From NCBI RefSeq assembly GCF_004341375.1, contig NZ_SLXO01000005.1, positions 124,001 to 188,000 of the forward strand: 64,000 nucleotides of DNA, in the 5' to 3' direction. The position numbers were made by a program, and so were the translations under genes. The notes under the pieces are model-generated. The model was given only the letters and a program-made list of their open reading frames with translations. It had not been told where the DNA came from and searched no databases. Below are positions 8,426 to 16,700 of the stretch, in pieces (the stretch's first letter is position 1; each line of letters opens with the position of its first letter). The DNA is from Rhodothalassium salexigens DSM 2132 (GTDB taxonomy: Bacteria > Pseudomonadota > Alphaproteobacteria > Sphingomonadales > Rhodothalassiaceae).

Positions 8426-10147
8426 ATGAGTTTTTACGTTCTGATCCGAGACGACGCGCCCGGGCAGGCCGACCTGCCGGCGTTTCTGCGGCTGGTCGAG
8501 GCGCACGGCTTTCGCCCGCGCCGCCGTCCGGCCATCGGGCCGTGGCACCTGATCCTGGTGGACAATCCCGACCACAGCGTGATCGCCGAGGCGGCCACGC
8601 CCCAAGCCGACCTGGTCGCCGTCGGTCCGCTATTGAGCGGCGAGACCGGCGGCGCGGCCGCACTGCGCCGCCTTGCCGCCCACATCGTGCCGGGCGCCCC
8701 CGACTGGCGCGACACCGCCGGACACTTCTCGCTGCTGCACATCGCCGGCGACCGGGTGCTGGTGCGCACCGACGGGCTCGGCGCCCACAAGGTCTATCAC
8801 GACCCCGGCCGGCGCGTGTTCACCAACTCCTTCCTGGCCGCATTGGCGCTCACCGACGACCGGCGGCTCGACCCGTTCGGGGTCTATACCTATGCCTGGG
8901 CCGGCGCGTTCCACGGCAACCGGACGCTCGCCCGCGGGGTCACCAGCCTGCCCGCGCGCACCGACCTGATCGTGCACGGCGCCGAGGTGACGGTCACCGA
9001 CCCGGTGCCCTGGCCGGCCATCGAGCGCCGAGCCCCGGTACGCTTGGACGAGGCCGCCCGACAGGCGCTCGCGCCGCTGCGCCATGTGATCGCCGGCATC
9101 GCCCGGTCGGCCGACGGGCGGGTGCGGCTGTCCTTCTCGGGCGGCTACGATTCGCGGCTGTTGCTCGGCCTGCTGCTCGAACAAGGCGTCCGGCCGAGCC
9201 TGTTCGTCTATGGCCCCGACGGCGATATCGACGTGGAGATCGCCAAGCGCGTCGCCGCGGCCGAGGACCTGCCGCTCGACCGGATCGACAAGGCCCGAAC
9301 CGCCCCGCCGCCGCCCGAGCGCTTCGCCGCCCAACTGGACCGCGACATGGTATTGTTCGACGGCTGGAAGACGCCGGGCCTGTTCGACAGCGGCGCCGAC
9401 GCCCAGGACCGGCGCAGCCGCCATGTGGACGCCATGGTGCCGCTCAACGGCGGCTTGGGCGAAATCTATCGCAATTTCTTCAATCTACGCGACCGCCGCT
9501 ATCGCGCCGAAGACGTGGTCGATGCCTTCTACGCCCAGTTCGACCCGGCCCATGCCGGCGCGCATTTTGCCGCTCGACACTATCGCCAGCAGATGGCCGA
9601 ACAGATGCGCGCGCAATTGCCGGGGCGCGGGGAACGCCTCGGCGCGCTCGACGCGCAATTGCTCTATCCGCTGTTCCGCGGCCGGTTCTGGACCGCGCGC
9701 GAGGCCGAGATCAACCAGCGCTTCGGACCGATGGCGTTCCCGTTTCTGGAGCACAGCGCCATCGCGGCCGCGCAGAGCCTGCCATTGAGCCAGAAAAATT
9801 TCGGCCGCTTGCAGGCGGCGATGATCGCCGAGGTCTGCCCGCGCATCGCCGACCTGCCGTCGAGCTATGGCTTCGCGTTTTCGCAACCGCCAAGCCTGCG
9901 CTATCGCTTCGATGCCGTGCGCAGCATCGCGCGCCCGGTGGCACTGCGCGGCTATCTGGCCCAGTTGCGGCGCCCGGCCGGCGGACCGATGCCGACCGAG
10001 TTGACCCGCCCCTATCTGAGCGCGGTCATGGACGCGACCTGGCCGGTCATGGGCGACTATTTCGCCGTCGACCGGGTCGAGGACGAGGACACCTTCAACC
10101 GCATCGCCACCATGGAATATCTGGCGCAACGCTTCGGCCTGTCCTGA
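8426..10147 (+). CDS. asparagine-synthase-like protein with degenerate amidotransferase domain
   Basis: This 573-residue protein has asparagine synthetase B architecture. The N-terminal half resembles a class II glutamine amidotransferase, but residue 2 is serine (MSFYVL) where the catalytic cysteine should be, so glutaminase activity is probably lost. The C-terminal half has the PP-loop SGGYDSR at about residues 237-243, which binds ATP and adenylates a carboxylate. Exosortase-A polysaccharide clusters commonly carry asparagine-synthase homologues (TIGR03108 and relatives). Here it may amidate a uronic acid or an amino-acid substituent of the polymer using free ammonia or another amine; that role is inference. 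It is transcribed away from the sulfotransferase operon. Confidence 0.8.
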   Translation: MSFYVLIRDDAPGQADLPAFLRLVEAHGFRPRRRPAIGPWHLILVDNPDHSVIAEAATPQADLVAVGPLLSGETGGAAALRRLAAHIVPGAPDWRDTAGHFSLLHIAGDRVLVRTDGLGAHKVYHDPGRRVFTNSFLAALALTDDRRLDPFGVYTYAWAGAFHGNRTLARGVTSLPARTDLIVHGAEVTVTDPVPWPAIERRAPVRLDEAARQALAPLRHVIAGIARSADGRVRLSFSGGYDSRLLLGLLLEQGVRPSLFVYGPDGDIDVEIAKRVAAAEDLPLDRIDKARTAPPPPERFAAQLDRDMVLFDGWKTPGLFDSGADAQDRRSRHVDAMVPLNGGLGEIYRNFFNLRDRRYRAEDVVDAFYAQFDPAHAGAHFAARHYRQQMAEQMRAQLPGRGERLGALDAQLLYPLFRGRFWTAREAEINQRFGPMAFPFLEHSAIAAAQSLPLSQKNFGRLQAAMIAEVCPRIADLPSSYGFAFSQPPSLRYRFDAVRSIARPVALRGYLAQLRRPAGGPMPTELTRPYLSAVMDATWPVMGDYFAVDRVEDEDTFNRIATMEYLAQRFGLS

Positions 10148-10192
10148 CCGCCGCTTGAAAGGCGCACACGGCGGGCCTGGACAGCACGGCGC

Positions 10193-11422
10193 CTAGTAAA
10201 CCGCGTCGGCGGCGTCCTCGATATCGGCGTCGCCGGCCATGATCGCCGCCAGGCGCTTGAGGTTGGTGTCCCAGGCGTGGCGCGCCAGCACCGCCGTGCG
10301 CGCACCGGGTTGGCGCCCCGGCGGCGCGCGCAACAGGGCGATCGACTGCGCCGTGAAGGTCTCGGCGTCGGGGGCGATCCAGGGCTCGAAGCCCGGGTGC
10401 CGGGCGATCCCGGTCAGCGCCTCGGGCGAGACCAGGAGCGGCATCGCCATGGCCATCGCTTCGAGCGCCTTGTTCTGGACCCCGCGCGCGATCCGCAACG
10501 GCAGGCAGGACGCCAGGGCATGCTGCATATAGGGGCGCACATCGTCGACGCCGCCGGTGACCACCACGCCGGGCACGGCGGCGAGGGCCCGGACCGCCTC
10601 GTCGGGGTTGCGGCCGACGATGTAGAACCGCGCGTCCGGCACCGCCCTTTGCACCGAGGGCAACACCTCACGCGCGTACCAGGTCACCGCCTCCACATTG
10701 GGCCAATAGTCCATGGCGCCGACGAACAACAACACCCGCTCGTCCGGCCCATAGGGATTGGCGAAGGTCAGGTCGGGGTCGAAATAGTCGGCGTCCACGC
10801 CCTGGGTGCGGTGCATGATCCGGCCCGCCGCCTCGGGCGCCCGACGCCGGAACAGGTCGGCTTCGGCCTTCGAGATCAGCACGCTGACGTCGAAGCGTGC
10901 CGCCATGCGCCGCTCGAACGCCGACAACACGCGCCCCTCGCGGGCATAAAGCCAGGACAGCGGCCACGGCTTGGTGCCCGCATAGCTCTCCCATTTGGCC
11001 GAATCCACGTCCTCCAGTTCGAAGATGGTCCGCGTGGCCGGCGACCAGGCGGGGTCGACAAACTGGCCCATGGCGCCCGAATACATCAGCACGCCGTCGG
11101 GGCGCACATTGGCGAGCGTGTGGCGCACCCAGGCGGCCAGCCGACGGTCGGCGTAATAGCACGCGCTCAGCGCCCGCCCGTCGAGAAGGCCGCGCAACGC
11201 CGCCCATTTGCGCAGGCGCGGCGCGATCTCCACCGCGCACACGTCGCGACACATGGCCCGCACCGTGTCCACATGCTGGCGGTCGTCGGGGTCGTCGACG
11301 AAGGTGCCCAGATAGACGTCGTGGCTGCGGGCGAAGTATTTGAGGATGTTGTAGGAGGAAATCTTATCGCCCTTGTTGGGCGGATAAGGCAGGCGATGCA
11401 CCAGGAACAGCAGCGAAGGCAT
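10193..11422 (-). CDS. exosortase-A-associated glycosyltransferase, TIGR03087 (Stp1) family
   Basis: This is a 409-residue GT4-type glycosyltransferase. The N-terminus FLVHRLPYPPNKGDKISSYN followed by LGTFVDDPDD is the signature of the TIGR03087 sugar transferases found with exosortase A. The C-terminal nucleotide-sugar domain includes GVQNKALEAMAMAMP, corresponding to the E-x7-E region. The ATG at 11422 (MPSLLF) fits the family start; the longer frame runs into the intergenic region. It probably adds a sugar to the lipid-linked repeat unit on the cytoplasmic face. It is divergent from the exporter-barrel fusion gene. Confidence 0.88.
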   Translation of the reverse strand: MPSLLFLVHRLPYPPNKGDKISSYNILKYFARSHDVYLGTFVDDPDDRQHVDTVRAMCRDVCAVEIAPRLRKWAALRGLLDGRALSACYYADRRLAAWVRHTLANVRPDGVLMYSGAMGQFVDPAWSPATRTIFELEDVDSAKWESYAGTKPWPLSWLYAREGRVLSAFERRMAARFDVSVLISKAEADLFRRRAPEAAGRIMHRTQGVDADYFDPDLTFANPYGPDERVLLFVGAMDYWPNVEAVTWYAREVLPSVQRAVPDARFYIVGRNPDEAVRALAAVPGVVVTGGVDDVRPYMQHALASCLPLRIARGVQNKALEAMAMAMPLLVSPEALTGIARHPGFEPWIAPDAETFTAQSIALLRAPPGRQPGARTAVLARHAWDTNLKRLAAIMAGDADIEDAADAVY

Positions 11423-11523
11423 CGTGAAATCGGACCGGTCTATAAAGAGGCGAACGAACCGCGACGCTGGCGTGCCGATGCGGATCACTAAGATGCGCCT
11501 GGGATATCAGACGGGTGGCTTTC

Positions 11524-11551
11524 TTGCACCTACAAAATAGTGTGCTAATAA
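11524..11551 (+). promoter_or_regulatory. possible sigma-70 promoter for the exopolysaccharide export gene
   Basis: TTGCAC, a 16-base spacer and TAATAA lie in the short AT-rich stretch of the divergent intergenic region, about 87 bases before the start codon at 11638. This is the best housekeeping-type promoter match in the gap, but it is judged by eye only. Confidence 0.35.
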
Positions 11552-11637
11552 CGAGTTCTTGGCACCCGGAGTGACCCGGACCCAAGGCCCGAGCGAGCCC
11601 TGTCCCTGTCCCACCTTCCTCAGACGGTCAGAATCCC

Positions 11638-13692
11638 ATGACCCGGCCTCTTCTCAGCCTGCCCCTGCCCGCTCTTGTCGTGCCCGGCCTGCCGATCGTG
11701 GGAACGATCGCCGCCGGCCTGCTCGCCGGGCCATCGCTTGCGCCCGCGGCCGGAGCCCAGGAGAGCCCGCCGGGGGTCGCCACCGACCAGGATGCCTATG
11801 TCTATCGCATCGGGCCCGACGATACGCTCGACATCCAGGTACGCGGCGAGCCCGACCTGTCGCGCAGCTATCCGGTCCGGCCCGACGGCTTCGTGGCCCT
11901 GCCGCTGATCGGCGACATCGCGGTCGCGGGGAAGACCACCGAAGCCTTGGCAGCCGACCTGACGCGGGCCTTGGCGCGCTTCATCCAAAGCCCGCAGGTG
12001 TCCGTGGAGGTGGTCGAGGCCGCCGGCCTGCTGCCCGACCGGGTGCGGGTCGTGGGATCGGCGGTCGACCCGCGCGCCGTGCCGTATCGTGACGGCATGG
12101 TGGTGGCCACGGTCCTTGACGCCATCGGCGGGGCGCCGGAGGGCGCCGCATTGTCGTCGGTCTATCTGATTCGCCGTACCGACGCCGGCGACAAGCGCAT
12201 TCCGCTCGACCTGGGCGGTGGCGTGCAAGGCGCCCGCTTCGCCGCTGGCTTCGAAGTCCTGCCTGGCGACACCCTGGTCATCCCGAAAGGCTTTCTGGCC
12301 GGCGACACGGAGTTCAGCCTCGGCCTCGGGGTCAGCCAGTCCTATTCTGACAATTTGTTTTTGGCGCCCGAGGGGTTCGAAGACGACGGCATGATCACCA
12401 GCGTGACGCCGTCCTTCACCCTCAGCGCCGATACCGACCGGCTTGACGCCGCGGCGTTCGGCTCGGCCGGCCTTCAGTTCATCACCCAAACCGACAACAA
12501 CGACATCCGCGTCGCCCCCAACGCCCAGGGATCGCTCAACCTGGAAGCCCTGGAGGATCTGTTCTTCGTCGACGCCTCGGCGGCCGTCACCCGCGCCCAG
12601 ATCAACCCCGGTGCGCCACGCTCGTTCAATCAGGCCAATGTTCAGAACCAGCGCATCCTCCAGAGCTATCGGGTCAGCCCACACGTCAAGGGGACGCTCG
12701 GCGATCTGGCGCGCTATGAACTGCGCTATCGCGGCGGGGTGGTGTTGATCGGCGACACGGCGCTGACCAACGACAATCTGCCGGTGCCGACCGCCCAGCC
12801 CGGCAACACGGTGAGCCATCGCGGCGAATTGATGCTGGAGAGCGTGCCGGTCGGGCAACGCCTGAGCCTGAGGCTGAACGCCTTCTGGTCGTCCATCGAC
12901 CCCGAAAACCAGGCGGTCCGCTATCGGCGCGAAGCGATCGCGCGCGCCGAATACGCGGTCGCTGGCGGGTTTTTTCTGGTCGCTGAGGCAGGCTATCAGT
13001 ACTTCGATGCGGATGATTTCGCGGTGAGCGTGGACGATGCGCAGATCTTCGGCGGCTTTCGGTGGGCGCCGAATGAGGCGTTCGAAGTCGAGGTGCTGGG
13101 CGGACGCCGTGACGGCGACGAGACCGTCCAGGCCGATCTGGCCTACACGCTCAACGAGCGGCTGGAAGTCGCGTTTCGCTACGAAAACCGGCCGCAAGTC
13201 GGCCAACAAGGTCTTCTGGACAATTTGCCCGGCACGTCCGACGAGGTGGAGGATGGCGTCCCCACCGCGCCGCCGTTCGCCTTGACCGGCGACCCGACGC
13301 GGGTCGAGATGCTGCGCGGCTCGGTCAAGGCCCTGTTCGGGCGCCTGTCGGTCGACCTCAGCGGCTCGCGTCAAGAGCGGCGCCTCGGCGTGGTCGGCGG
13401 CGACCGCGACCAGAAGAGCCTGATCGGTGAGGCGGGTCTGTCTTATCTGTTCCCGTTCGACGTTAGCATCAATGTCACCGGACTTTACCAGCGTAACGAC
13501 TTCTCGGCCATCGACGGACTGCGTGCGTTCCGGCGCGACGAGAATGTGAACGGACGGGTCAGCCTGACCTATCTGGGCTTCGAGCGCTTTTCGGTCACCG
13601 CCGCCTACGCCTATGCCACACGCGATTCATCGTTCGGGGTCAACTCGTTTACCGAGAATAGCGTAACCCTGTCGCTAAACGCCCAGTTTTAA
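11638..13692 (+). CDS. Wza-like polysaccharide export domain fused to outer-membrane beta-barrel
   Basis: This 684-residue protein joins two functions usually encoded by separate genes. After a signal peptide (residues 1-40, ending AAGAQ) comes a Poly_export/SLBB-type module at about 50-225 (YRIGPDDTLDIQV, PLIGDIAVAGKT, VLPGDTLVIP), which in Wza relatives forms the periplasmic exit ring. From about residue 230 the sequence changes to alternating hydrophobic strands with many aromatic-girdle residues and ends SLNAQF with a terminal Phe, as in outer-membrane barrels. This part resembles the exosortase-system OMP family TIGR03016. The fusion could form the secretion channel of the polysaccharide pathway. 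It faces the RTX gene tail to tail. Confidence 0.82.
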   Translation: MTRPLLSLPLPALVVPGLPIVGTIAAGLLAGPSLAPAAGAQESPPGVATDQDAYVYRIGPDDTLDIQVRGEPDLSRSYPVRPDGFVALPLIGDIAVAGKTTEALAADLTRALARFIQSPQVSVEVVEAAGLLPDRVRVVGSAVDPRAVPYRDGMVVATVLDAIGGAPEGAALSSVYLIRRTDAGDKRIPLDLGGGVQGARFAAGFEVLPGDTLVIPKGFLAGDTEFSLGLGVSQSYSDNLFLAPEGFEDDGMITSVTPSFTLSADTDRLDAAAFGSAGLQFITQTDNNDIRVAPNAQGSLNLEALEDLFFVDASAAVTRAQINPGAPRSFNQANVQNQRILQSYRVSPHVKGTLGDLARYELRYRGGVVLIGDTALTNDNLPVPTAQPGNTVSHRGELMLESVPVGQRLSLRLNAFWSSIDPENQAVRYRREAIARAEYAVAGGFFLVAEAGYQYFDADDFAVSVDDAQIFGGFRWAPNEAFEVEVLGGRRDGDETVQADLAYTLNERLEVAFRYENRPQVGQQGLLDNLPGTSDEVEDGVPTAPPFALTGDPTRVEMLRGSVKALFGRLSVDLSGSRQERRLGVVGGDRDQKSLIGEAGLSYLFPFDVSINVTGLYQRNDFSAIDGLRAFRRDENVNGRVSLTYLGFERFSVTAAYAYATRDSSFGVNSFTENSVTLSLNAQF

Positions 13693-13705
13693 AGAAACGG
13701 GCGAC

Positions 13706-13736
13706 CGGATTGAGCCGCCACAGGGGCCTCAATCCG
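13706..13736. terminator. hairpin between convergent genes
   Basis: CGGATTGAG at 13706-13714 pairs perfectly with CTCAATCCG at 13728-13736 (9 bp) across a 13-base loop. It lies just after the stop of the export-barrel gene. Without a clear T tract it may be a bidirectional transcript-end hairpin. Confidence 0.5.
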
Positions 13737-13754
13737 ATCGCAACACGCGCGCCG

Positions 13755-13774
13755 GGTTGCCATCCCGGGCAACC
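13755..13774. terminator. second hairpin between convergent genes
   Basis: GGTTGCC at 13755-13761 pairs with GGCAACC at 13768-13774 (7 bp) with a 6-base loop, 20 bases before the stop codon of the opposing RTX gene. Its position suggests it terminates transcripts of the RTX gene or protects their 3' end. Confidence 0.4.
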
Positions 13775-13793
13775 GCCGGGCCGCACGCGCCCC

Positions 13794-16700
13794 TCAGCCG
13801 ATCAGGTCGCCATCGTCAATCGCCAAGGAAACGCCCAGGATATCGGTGGCGGCGACATCGCCGTCCGCGAAGGCCAGGGTCTCGATACCAACCAACTGGT
13901 CGCGACCGTCGCCGTCGGTCCGCGTATCGACAACCACCAGCGCGCCATCGGCGCCGCGCTCGAAGCGATAGGCGTTGCGCGCACCGGAAAACACGGCGGT
14001 ATCCATGCCCTCACCACCGTCGAGCCGGTCGTCGCCCGGCCCGCCGGTCAGCGTGTCGGCCCGCCCGCCACCGGCGATCACGTCATCACCCGACGAGCCG
14101 ACGATGGTGTCGAACCCCGCACCGCCCTCGATCCGCTCGATGCCCGTGATCTCGACCTCGGACAGATCCAGGCGATGCCGGTTCCAGCGGTTGTCCCACG
14201 TTCCCAGAACATCCTCGCCATCGCCGCCGTCGATCCGCTCGACGCCGTCGAGCGACCGCAAACGGATGACGTCGTCGCCGCTCGACCCCTGGACAGTATC
14301 GAAGCCCTCCCCGCCGTCGATGCGGTCGGTGCCATCGCTTTTGCCCTCGAACAGGAAGACATCGTCGCCCGCCACACCGAACAGAGTATCGTCCTGGGCA
14401 CCGCCACGGATGGTATCGTCGCCCGGCGAGCCCATGATGGTATCGAAGCCCTGGCGGCCGTCGATGAGTTCCAGGCCGGACACGACCATATCGGACAGAT
14501 CGATGCTGTCGGCCCGGAAGCGGTTGTCGGACCCGAGCAACTGGTCGAACCCGGCGCCAGCGGCCAAGCCATCGGCGGCGCTCAAATCAGCCGGCACAAA
14601 GACGTCATCACCGGGCGTTCCGGCGACCAGATCGCCGCGCACCTCGACGGTGAGCGTACCGCTGGCCGTGTGGCCGTTGCCGTCCGAAACCAGATAGGTG
14701 AAGCTGGTCTGACCGGTAAAATCGGGGTCGGGTGTAAAGCGCACCACATTGCCCGCCTCGATCACCACCTCGCCATGCTCGACCGCCCCCAGTTCCTCAA
14801 TCCGGATCGCGTCACCGTCCGGGTCCACCGCCAAGTCGTCCAGATCCCACAGCACCGGCTGGCCAAGCCCGGTCACCTGGGTCGCATCCTCGGCTTCCGG
14901 CGGGCGGTTGTTGATCTTCTGTGCGTCGGAGACCTTGACGAAACCACCCTTGCCATCGGGCACATAGGTGCCGTCCTTGAAGATCAGTTCTTCGACATTG
15001 ACGAGCGTATCGCTGCCCTCGTCAGTGACATCCGCACGCACCGTCCAGGGGCCCTTATCGGCAATCGTCACCGTATAGTCGGCAAATGCACCATCGAAGC
15101 GCGCCGCATCGACCCCGGCGCCGCCGTCGAAACGGTCATTGCCGCCGTCGCCGTAGAACACGTCCCGCCCGCTGCTGCCGACGATGGACTGCGGCCCCCA
15201 GGTACCGTCGATCCGCTCCACGCCGGTAACCTCGACAGCACTCAGGTCGAGCACCCCGAAAGCCTGGATCACATCGACGCCGGCGCCGCCGTCGATGGCC
15301 TCCACCGAGGTCAGAGACACAAGCGAAATTACATCGTCGCCGGCGCTGCCCTCGATACGGTCGAAGCCGGCGCCGCCGTCGATGGTGTCACCGCCGCCCA
15401 CATGATCGCCATTGTAGAGGAAAGTATCGTCGCCAGCGCCGCCGATGAGCGTATCCGACCCGCCCTCGCCGCTGATCCTGTCGTCGAAGGGGCTGCCGGT
15501 AACGGCGTCGGGTCCGCCGCGCGACAGCACCGTGATCGCCTGCCGCTCACCGGACACGTCGATCGTGTCGGGGCTGGCGGTTCCGATCACCGACCCGTCG
15601 GACAAGACCGAGACGGTCAGTGTACCGGTGTCGGTTCCGCCGCGCCCGTCGGCGAGCGTATAGGTAATCACCTCGGTGCCGAAGAAACCCGCCTTCGGCG
15701 TGTAAGTGAAGGACGCGCCATCGAGGTCGATCGCCCCCCCGGCCTGCGCCGTCATGGCAACGACCGTCAGGGCATCGCCATCGGGATCGCTGTCGTTCGC
15801 CAACAAGCTGGACAGCGGCGCCGACAGGGTCTCCCCCTCGAACGTCTGTGCGGTGTCGGCGCCGGCGGTCGGCGCGCGATTGGGCGGCAGGACCGTGATG
15901 TCGATGTCGCCGACCGTTTCATTGCCTTGGTCGTCGGCCACGGTGTAGCTGACGCTCACATCGCCAAGGAAGCCCGTTTCGGGCACGAACGTCACCTGAC
16001 CGTCCGCGCCGAGCGACAACCGGCCATTCTCGACCGCGCCGATGGCGACAACGGTCAAGGGATCGCCTTGAAGATCCAGATCGTTGGCTGCGGGGTCGAA
16101 GGTGATCGGCGTGTCGCGCTCGGCCAACACCCTGTCGCGGTTGGCGAACGGCGCTTCGGGATCGCGCACGTCGATCCGCGCGCCAACCTCTGGGGCCTGC
16201 TCGCCGCGTTCGAGCGCGCCGATATCGGGCGCATCGCCCGCATAATCATTATTGATGCCATTGACCACCACACCGGCGTCGATGGCGCTTGATCCGTCGG
16301 CCAGGCCGAAATCCAGCGACGCATCGAACAAGTCCCGGAACCGGCCGGCGAAGCCCGTGTCCTCGAAATCCAGCGGCACGTTCTCGAACACCGCTTCGCC
16401 GGCCAACAACACGTCATTGCGTCCGAATTGACCGGTCGAGCGCCATGCCTCGAAGGTCTCGCCGCGCTCGCCGGAAAACCGGAAGGTGCCGTCCTGCAGA
16501 TAGGCGTTGTGATCGAACCGGGCATCGAAAGCGAACTCGGTCAGGTCTCTTATCGCCAACGTCGTGTACTGGTTACCGTCCTGTTCGCCGTCACCGATGA
16601 AAAGATTGTTCAAGATCTCAACATTGAAGACCGACCCGGAAGACCCGGTCAAAGCCGTACCGCTTCGAACAAATGTATTGTTGATCACGAAGATCCCGGC

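Noticed and set aside
7690-10158. 822-codon plus-strand frame
   Set aside because: It overlaps the asparagine-synthase-like gene in another frame and the sulfotransferase gene on the other strand; its composition is Arg/Pro-rich shadow sequence.
11559-11575. TTGGCACCCGGAGTGAC upstream of the export-barrel gene as a sigma-54 promoter
   Set aside because: The -24 half is good, but GA replaces the invariant GC at -12 and no NifA-type site is nearby.
14000-15500. Repeated GTCGTCGCC-like units as a CRISPR or DNA repeat array
   Set aside because: They are degenerate codon repeats of GGxGxD calcium-binding motifs, with no fixed repeat/spacer length.
13710-16292. 860-codon plus-strand frame opposite the RTX gene
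   Set aside because: It is antisense to the Asp/Gly-rich RTX and cadherin repeats, which produce long open mirror frames in high-GC DNA; its translation is low-complexity and matches no family.
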